Of a stretch of DNA of 5,410 nucleotides, positions 1-5,410 are shown piece after piece (within the stretch, counting starts at the first letter, position 1; every line of letters begins with the position of its first letter). Position numbers and translations under genes: made by a program. The stretch lies in NCBI GenBank assembly GCA_012516015.1, contig JAAYXG010000510.1:1-5410 (forward strand), written 5' to 3'. The notes under the pieces were generated by a model. The model ran no database searches. It saw only the letters and a list, made by a program, of their open reading frames with translations, and had not been told where the DNA came from. Source of the DNA: Lysobacteraceae bacterium. GTDB taxonomy: Bacteria; Pseudomonadota; Gammaproteobacteria; Steroidobacterales; Steroidobacteraceae.

Positions 1-242
1 GCGGCGCGCCATGCGCGCAGATGCCTGGACTCCGGCCTCCGCCGGAGCGACGAAGATAGGTACCGCTCTTCCTAGATCGCATTCTTTTGCGAAGGCGAGG
101 GTCCATCTTCGGATCTATGTAGCGATGTGCCTCTCCCCACACGTTCCTGCGCCACGCGGGGGAGGTCGCTCACGCGCATCCATCAGCTCCGCGCCATTCG
201 TAGATCCTGTGCAGCGGGTGACGATGGGCATTTCTAGCCAGA
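1..242. other. Intergenic region downstream of clpB without a gene
   Basis: I find no convincing coding region, tRNA or rRNA here on either strand. The open frame that crosses it in the plus direction (11-328) runs through the REP-like palindromes and the tandem heptads and then into the 3' end of clpB, so it looks accidental. Visible content is the REP-like inverted pair at 26-105 and a weak imperfect hairpin pairing 130-137 with 158-165 (eight pairs including one G-T, 20-nt loop). The rest, to the heptad array at 243, has no structure I recognise. No hairpin followed by a T-run is visible on the minus strand, so an intrinsic terminator for clpB cannot be pointed out. Confidence 0.6.
26..105. 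repeat. Degenerate inverted pair of REP-like palindromes (REPIN-like)
   Basis: Two related arms face each other. The left arm (26-52) contains a perfect 7-bp stem, CTCCGGC at 30-36 and GCCGGAG at 41-47, with a 4-nt loop. The right arm (78-105), read on the minus strand, starts TGGACCCTCGCCTTCGC, against TGGACTCCGGCCTCCGC on the left; 13 of 17 positions agree by eye. Both arms resemble the widespread intergenic palindromes of the form TGGATTCCCGCCTTCGCGGG followed by a TGACG-like end. A 25-bp spacer (53-77) separates them. Two REP units in inverted orientation is the REPIN arrangement, which is mobilised in trans by RAYT transposases in other bacteria. No RAYT gene is in this window. The right arm is eroded and its own stem is poor, which suggests an old copy. 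Confidence 0.5.
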
Positions 243-277
243 GCCCAGCGCCCAGAGCCCAGAGCCCAGAGCCCTTC
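243..277 (-). repeat. Tandem 7-bp array (GGGCTCT type) just after clpB
   Basis: Five consecutive heptads run 243-249, 250-256, 257-263, 264-270 and 271-277. On the plus strand they are GCCCAGC, three identical GCCCAGA units, and GCCCTTC. CCC tracts fall at 244, 251, 258, 265 and 272, exactly 7 bp apart. On the minus (clpB coding) strand this is five GGG tracts with 4-nt loops, which satisfies the common G3N1-7 G-quadruplex rule. The array begins 4 bp after the clpB stop codon, so it would lie in the clpB mRNA 3' untranslated region. It is the most regular heptad array in the window. Confidence 0.85.
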
Positions 278-281
278 AACG

Positions 282-2858
<2,577 letters not shown>

Positions 2859-2864
2859 AGCAAA

Positions 2865-2894
2865 GGGCTCGGGGTAAGGGGTTCGGGGCCTGGG
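2865..2894 (+). repeat. GGGNNNN heptad array upstream of clpB start
   Basis: On the plus strand the units GGGCTCG (2865), GGGTAAG (2872), GGGTTCG (2879) and GGGCCTG (2886) are followed by a partial GG at 2893, exactly in 7-bp phase. The array starts six bases beyond the clpB start codon, so it would be C-rich in the clpB leader RNA and takes the place where a ribosome binding site would be. The G-rich strand is the template strand and has four G3 tracts, enough for a G-quadruplex by the usual sequence rule. It opposes the array at 2990-3013. Confidence 0.8.
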
Positions 2895-2914
2895 TCAAAA
2901 ATACTTGATCAGTG

Positions 2915-2941
2915 ATTTGAGGGAGTAGGCCCGAATTTCAA
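2915..2941 (-). promoter_or_regulatory. Putative sigma-32 (heat-shock) promoter of clpB
   Basis: Read on the minus strand, TTGAAA (plus-strand 2936-2941) is followed after 13 bp by CCTCAAAT (plus-strand 2915-2922). The sigma-32 consensus is about CTTGAAA, 11-16 bp, CCCCATNT. The -35 element fits well and the spacing is right; the -10 element agrees at roughly five of eight positions. Transcription would begin near 2908, giving a leader of about 50 nt that includes the C-rich heptad array. clpB is a classical sigma-32 target in gammaproteobacteria, which supports the call. A sigma-70 -10 element at the proper distance from the same TTGAAA is not apparent. Confidence 0.5.
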
Positions 2942-2989
2942 CTCGTCGACACCCAGGAGATACCGCTGTTCAGCAGCCCTCTGTTCCAA

Positions 2990-3013
2990 CCCGAGCCCCA
3001 AGCCCCTCGCCCC
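2990..3013 (-). repeat. Heptad array just after the ZIP gene
   Basis: On the plus strand CCC tracts begin at 2990, 2997, 3004 and 3011, exactly 7 bp apart, in units CCCGAGC, CCCAAGC, CCCTCGC and CCCTTCG (the last completes at 3017). On the coding strand this is G-rich and lies 11 bp after the ZIP stop codon. The last unit also forms the left arm of the small hairpin at 3008-3022. Four G3 tracts with 4-nt spacing make it a G-quadruplex candidate in the ZIP mRNA 3' end. Its units are about complementary to the array at 2865-2894 (15 of 21 bases over three heptads by eye). Confidence 0.8.
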
Positions 3014-3022
3014 TTCGGGGCG
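3008..3022 (-). other. Small GC hairpin after the ZIP stop codon
   Basis: CGCCCC at 3008-3013 pairs perfectly with GGGGCG at 3017-3022 around a 3-nt loop, two bases after the ZIP stop codon (3025-3027). On the coding strand it is followed by a G-rich heptad run and not by a T-run, so it is not a standard intrinsic terminator. It may help end or punctuate the ZIP transcript, or be a by-product of a heptad array meeting a G-rich sequence. Confidence 0.4.
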
Positions 3023-3024
3023 CG

Positions 3025-3804
3025 CTAGTGCGCGAGCCCGTGACTCACGAAGATGATCACGACGCCGAGGACGATGAAAACGAACTGGGCGAGGCCGGCA
3101 CCAGGGTCGACGCGGCGATGGAGGCCGGGTATGAGGTCGGCGACCGCGATGTAAAGGAAGCTGGATGCCGCGATCGTCAAAGCGTACGGCAAGAGATGCT
3201 CGATCGGCGCGAGCGCAAAGTAGGCGCCAATGCCGCCGACAACGGAGCTCACGCTCGTGAGCAGGTTGAGCGCGAATGCGCGAGCGCGACTCATGCCGCC
3301 GTGAAGCAAGATGGCCAAGTCACTCACTTCCTGCGGGATCTCGTGTGCGATGACCGCCACTGCGGTCACGATGCCGAGGTGCACGTCCGTCATGAATGCG
3401 GCAGCGATGAGCACGCCGTCGAGCGTGTTGTGGAGCGTGTCGCCGATGAGAATGAGCGAGGCGGAAGCCGCAGCCCGGTGGTGATCGTGCGGGACGTGCC
3501 CCTCGCACTCATCCTGGTGGCAATGACGCCAAAGCACCAGCTTCTCGAGCACGAAGAAGATGAGCAGACCGACCAGCAGCGTCATCCCGATGTGATGCGT
3601 GTTCCCCTCCCCCGCGATCTCGATCGCATGCGGCAACAAGCCGAGGAGTGCCGCCCCCAATAGTGCCCCCGTCGCAAAGCTCACGAGGTGCGGCAGCACC
3701 CGTGCACGCACCGACTTCGACGCGGTGAGAAACAACGACGCCGCGAGCGCACTGAGCGCACCACCTAGCAAGGTGAACAGGAGAATCCAGAGGAGAAGGG
3801 GCAT
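3025..3804 (-). CDS. ZIP-family divalent metal transporter (zinc/iron permease)
   Basis: This 259-residue inner-membrane protein fits the ZIP family (Zn2+, Fe2+ and related metals into the cytoplasm) in length and motifs. Eight hydrophobic segments can be placed at about 3-27, 36-58, 74-93, 112-138, 144-169, 175-197, 203-225 and 237-256. The paired metal-site motifs are HNTLDG in segment 4 (His125, Asn126, Asp129) and HEIPQE in segment 5 (His154, Glu155, Glu159). Segment 2 carries LPHAIE (His59, Glu62), and segment 7 has the typical FLYIAVADLIPGLHR. The loop between segments 3 and 4 (about 94-109) is rich in His, Asp, Glu and Cys, as in metal-sensing loops of the family. The HNxxDG/HExPxE form resembles the LIV-1/GufA-like branches more than ZupT; the substrate cannot be told from sequence. 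The ATG at 3804 gives a natural first membrane segment. There is no Shine-Dalgarno; a heptad array starts six bases upstream. I see no Zur or Fur box. The gene interrupts the usual yfiH-clpB adjacency. Confidence 0.93.
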   Translation of the reverse strand: MPLLLWILLFTLLGGALSALAASLFLTASKSVRARVLPHLVSFATGALLGAALLGLLPHAIEIAGEGNTHHIGMTLLVGLLIFFVLEKLVLWRHCHQDECEGHVPHDHHRAAASASLILIGDTLHNTLDGVLIAAAFMTDVHLGIVTAVAVIAHEIPQEVSDLAILLHGGMSRARAFALNLLTSVSSVVGGIGAYFALAPIEHLLPYALTIAASSFLYIAVADLIPGLHRRVDPGAGLAQFVFIVLGVVIIFVSHGLAH

Positions 3805-3810
3805 GAATGA

Positions 3811-3840
3811 GGGCTACGGGCTTGGGGCCTGGGGCGCGGG
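3811..3840 (+). repeat. GGGNNNN heptad array upstream of the ZIP start
   Basis: On the plus strand the units GGGCTAC (3811), GGGCTTG (3818), GGGCCTG (3825) and GGGCGCG (3832) are in exact 7-bp phase, with a trailing GG at 3839. The array begins six bases from the ZIP start codon, the same spacing as at clpB, so the ZIP leader RNA would be C-rich where a ribosome binding site is expected. It opposes the array at 3934-3961. Aligned heptad by heptad, the two are complementary at about 17 of 21 bases by eye. Confidence 0.8.
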
Positions 3841-3901
3841 CAAGACGGCCGCCTCAACGAGATGTTCGAATTTGCTATCAGCGTAGCATGCCAAGAGGAG
3901 A

Positions 3902-3922
3902 AGCGCGTGGAACGAACGCGCT
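3902..3922 (-). terminator. Possible weak terminator hairpin between pgeF and ZIP genes
   Basis: AGCGCGT at 3902-3908 is the perfect reverse complement of ACGCGCT at 3916-3922, with a 7-nt loop. On the minus strand the stem is followed by a pyrimidine stretch TTCTCCTCTT, which is only partly T. It lies about 40 bp after the pgeF stop codon, a sensible place to end the pgeF transcript. The short T content makes this a weak candidate. Confidence 0.3.
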
Positions 3923-3933
3923 GAGCAATCCGA

Positions 3934-3961
3934 CCCAAGCCCCATGCCCCGAGCCCCTCGC
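3934..3961 (-). repeat. Heptad array abutting the pgeF stop codon
   Basis: On the plus strand the units CCCAAGC (3934), CCCATGC (3941), CCCGAGC (3948) and CCCTCGC (3955) are exactly in 7-bp phase, and the pattern runs into the pgeF stop codon at 3963-3965. On the coding strand this is G-rich directly after the gene, with four G3 tracts and 4-nt spacing. It is the partner of the C-rich (coding strand) array before the ZIP gene at 3811-3840. Confidence 0.8.
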
Positions 3962-3962
3962 C

Positions 3963-4694
3963 CTATCTCGCGAGCCAGACGAGCGTCGCCATCCTTCCCG
4001 TCCGCGCGTCGCGGCGATACGAGAAGAACCGCTCGGCGTCCGCGTAGCAGTTGAAGCCGCCGCCGTAGATGCGTGTAAGACCGAGACGCGCTAGCTCCAT
4101 ACGTGCGAGCGCGCACAAATCTGCGAGCCATCGATTCCGGTCGTTGCGGACGAACGCGGACGCGTTTGCGGGATCGCGCGCTAAGAACTGCGCCCGAACC
4201 TCATCGCCCACTTCGAAGACCTGTTGCTCGATCGCCGGGCCAAGCCAAGCGAGGAGAGATCGAGGAGAGCAGTCGAGCGCCACGATCGTCGCGCCGAGCA
4301 CACCGCCCGCGAGCCCGCGCCAACCCGCGTGAGCGGCAGCGACCTTCGTGCCCTCCTCGTCGCAAAAGATCACCGGAAGACAATCGGCTGTGAGCACGAC
4401 ACATGCAGGGCCCGGCGCACGCGCAATCGAAGCATCGGCCATTGGCGGCTCATCGTAGCGACGCGCCTCGACAACGTTCGTGCCGTGCACTTGGTTCAAC
4501 CATGCGGGATCCGCGGCGAGCCTCAGTGTCGCCTGCAGGCGGCGGCGGTTTTCGGCGACTGCACTCGGATCGTCGCCGACGTGCGCTCCGAGATTGAGCG
4601 TCGCATAAGGGCCGGTGCTCACACCGCCGTCGCGTGTCGTCACGGCCGCGCGAACGCGCGCGGGTGCAGGCCAGTCGGGAACGATTAGCTTCAT
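3963..4694 (-). CDS. pgeF: Peptidoglycan editing factor PgeF (YfiH, laccase-domain family)
   Basis: The protein belongs to the YfiH/DUF152 (Cu-oxidase_4) family. In E. coli PgeF keeps peptidoglycan correct by removing UDP-MurNAc-L-Ser, a misincorporated precursor; relatives have polyphenol oxidase or purine nucleoside-cleaving activity. The 243 residues equal the E. coli length. The metal/catalytic triad is intact: His70 in WLNQVHG, Cys105 in TADCLPV and His122 in AHAGWRG. The N-terminus MKLIVPDWPAP matches E. coli MSKLIVPQWPQP, and the C-terminus keeps the FFSYRRD and TGRMAT motifs. The frame stays open upstream to 4838, but that would overlap rluD and add an unrelated tail, so I place the start at ATG 4694. 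The start codon is immediately preceded by a C-rich heptad run and no Shine-Dalgarno. The 34-bp gap after rluD suggests cotranscription. A different small-molecule substrate is possible, since the family is catalytically broad. Confidence 0.95.
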   Translation of the reverse strand: MKLIVPDWPAPARVRAAVTTRDGGVSTGPYATLNLGAHVGDDPSAVAENRRRLQATLRLAADPAWLNQVHGTNVVEARRYDEPPMADASIARAPGPACVVLTADCLPVIFCDEEGTKVAAAHAGWRGLAGGVLGATIVALDCSPRSLLAWLGPAIEQQVFEVGDEVRAQFLARDPANASAFVRNDRNRWLADLCALARMELARLGLTRIYGGGFNCYADAERFFSYRRDARTGRMATLVWLAR

Positions 4695-4715
4695 GGGCTC
4701 AGGGCTCGGGGCGCT
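4695..4715 (+). repeat. Short GGG heptad run between rluD and pgeF
   Basis: Three units in exact 7-bp phase, GGGCTCA (4695), GGGCTCG (4702) and GGGCGCT (4709), start at the base next to the pgeF start codon. On the coding strand they are C-rich and fill the ribosome-binding region. With three G3 tracts alone this falls short of the four-tract quadruplex rule. The third unit doubles as one arm of the hairpin at 4709-4728. Confidence 0.65.
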
Positions 4716-4728
4716 TCGCGCAGCGCCC
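4709..4728 (-). other. Hairpin filling the rluD-pgeF gap
   Basis: GGGCGCT at 4709-4715 pairs perfectly with AGCGCCC at 4722-4728 around a 6-nt loop. The hairpin starts directly at the rluD stop codon (4729-4731) and ends 14 bp before the pgeF start. No T-run follows, so it is unlikely to be a strong terminator. It may modulate read-through or translation of pgeF. It reproduces in compact form the pattern of the larger gaps: a G-rich tract after the stop pairing with a C-rich heptad before the start. Confidence 0.5.
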
Positions 4729-5410
4729 TCATTGAACCGTCGCATCCTTCGCGAGCACGTCGAGCAGCCGCTGCATATCTCCAGGAACCGATGCAGTGCA
4801 TTCGACGGGCTTGCCCGTCCTCGGATGCTCGAATGCAAGACGCGCGGCGTGCAATGCCTGCCGCTTGAAACCGCGCAACGTTTCGATGAGCTCCTGCGAC
4901 GCGCCTTTGGGCAACGACAACCGCCCGCCGTAAACCCGATCGCCGACGAGCGGATAATTGATGTGCGCCATGTGCACGCGGATCTGATGCGTCCGCCCAG
5001 TTTCGAGCTTGAGCCGCACGTGAGTGTGTCCGCGGAAACGGTGCACGACGCGGTAGTGCGTGACCGCTTCGCGGCCGTCTTCGCGAATCGTCATGCGAAC
5101 TCGATCGACGGGATGTCGGCCGATCGGCGCATTGACCGTGCCGCCGCCCGTCATCACACCCACGCACACCGCCTCATATTCGCGCCCGACTTCGCGCGCT
5201 TCGATAGCTCGCACGAGCGCCGTATGCGCATCCACGGTTCGTGCCACGACCATCAATCCGCTCGTATCCTTGTCGAGTCGATGGACGATCCCGGCCCGGG
5301 GCACCTGTGCGAGGCTCGGGTCGAAATAGAGAAGCGCATTCTGCAGCGTCCCGGCGGCGTTGCCGGCACCCGGATGAACGACCAGGCCGGGCGGTTTGTT
5401 GATCACGAGC
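4729..5410 (-). CDS. rluD: 23S rRNA pseudouridine synthase RluD, 3' part
   Basis: RluD converts uridines 1911, 1915 and 1917 of helix 69 in 23S rRNA to pseudouridine and supports ribosome assembly. About 227 C-terminal residues are visible. They begin inside the catalytic domain at [17 protein letters not shown] and continue through the signature [10 protein letters not shown], whose first Asp (codon at 5272-5274) is the catalytic residue. The motif [12 protein letters not shown] and the C-terminal FKRQALHA region follow. The frame is open to the window edge; the GTG at 5406 encodes an internal valine and is not a start. Compared with E. coli RluD (326 residues), about 100 N-terminal residues are missing, including the S4 RNA-binding domain, because they lie outside the window. 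RluC/RluA have the same fold, but adjacency to pgeF and clpB and the sequence motifs favour RluD. The stop codon directly abuts a hairpin. Confidence 0.93.
   Translation of the reverse strand, partial: LVINKPPGLVVHPGAGNAAGTLQNALLYFDPSLAQVPRAGIVHRLDKDTSGLMVVARTVDAHTALVRAIEAREVGREYEAVCVGVMTGGGTVNAPIGRHPVDRVRMTIREDGREAVTHYRVVHRFRGHTHVRLKLETGRTHQIRVHMAHINYPLVGDRVYGGRLSLPKGASQELIETLRGFKRQALHAARLAFEHPRTGKPVECTASVPGDMQRLLDVLAKDATVQ

Noticed and set aside
243..277. CRISPR array reading of the tandem repeats
   Set aside because: Units are 7 bp without spacers; this is a simple tandem repeat.
3008..3022. Intrinsic terminator after the ZIP gene
   Set aside because: The stem is only 6 bp and is followed by G-rich sequence and no T-run, so it is listed only as a hairpin.
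3028..3663. Plus-strand open frame of 211 codons opposite the ZIP gene
   Set aside because: Charged, low-complexity translation antisense to a convincing eight-segment membrane protein; an antisense shadow.
3842..3929. Sigma-70 promoter or Zur/Fur operator for the ZIP gene
   Set aside because: A TGCTACGCT stretch resembles an extended -10 but has no matching -35 at the proper distance, and no A/T-rich dyad like a Zur or Fur box is visible.
4695..4838. Upstream extension of pgeF to ATG 4838
   Set aside because: It would overlap rluD and add 48 residues with no family counterpart. The N-terminus MKLIVPDW at 4694 matches E. coli YfiH.
5404..5406. GTG at 5406 as start of a short rluD
   Set aside because: It encodes the valine of LVINKPP inside the catalytic domain, and the frame stays open to the window edge, so the gene is cut by the window and not short.

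Overview
The window reads as a GC-rich proteobacterial chromosome segment, most likely gammaproteobacterial. All four recognisable genes lie on the minus strand. In transcription order (right to left) they are the 3' part of rluD (23S rRNA pseudouridine synthase), pgeF/yfiH (peptidoglycan editing factor, laccase-domain family), a ZIP-family divalent metal transporter, and complete clpB (AAA+ disaggregase). The order rluD-yfiH-clpB is the one known from E. coli and many other gammaproteobacteria. Here a ZIP gene sits between yfiH and clpB. The ClpB and YfiH sequences closely resemble their enterobacterial counterparts, but the base composition and intergenic repeats point to a GC-rich lineage. 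Xanthomonadales-like groups are the obvious comparison, because heptad GGG repeats are known in Xanthomonas. That placement is inference.

Layout: positions 1-281 lie downstream of clpB and hold no convincing gene. They contain a degenerate inverted pair of REP-like palindromes (26-105) and a tandem heptad array (243-277). clpB fills 282-2858. Its last codons form a perfect 10-bp hairpin. The 166-bp gap to the ZIP gene holds a plausible sigma-32 promoter and two opposed heptad arrays. The ZIP gene (3025-3804) has eight predicted membrane segments and a His-rich loop. A 158-bp gap with another opposed pair of arrays and a small hairpin leads to pgeF (3963-4694). A 34-bp gap holding a hairpin separates pgeF from rluD, which runs off the right edge.

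Functionally the genes do not form one pathway. RluD acts in ribosome assembly, PgeF in cell-wall precursor quality control, ZIP in metal uptake, and ClpB in rescue of aggregated proteins under heat stress. rluD and pgeF are close enough to be cotranscribed. clpB probably has its own heat-shock promoter.

The most striking non-coding signal is a family of exact period-7 GGGNNNN arrays flush against gene ends. On the coding strand each array is G-rich just after a stop codon and C-rich just before the next start codon. Opposed arrays therefore bracket the two larger gaps, and a compact version fills the rluD-pgeF gap. The arrays meet the usual sequence rule for G-quadruplexes, could pair with each other to form long hairpins, and occupy the place where Shine-Dalgarno sequences would be expected. 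I do not see a defence, CRISPR, phage or toxin-antitoxin system in this window.
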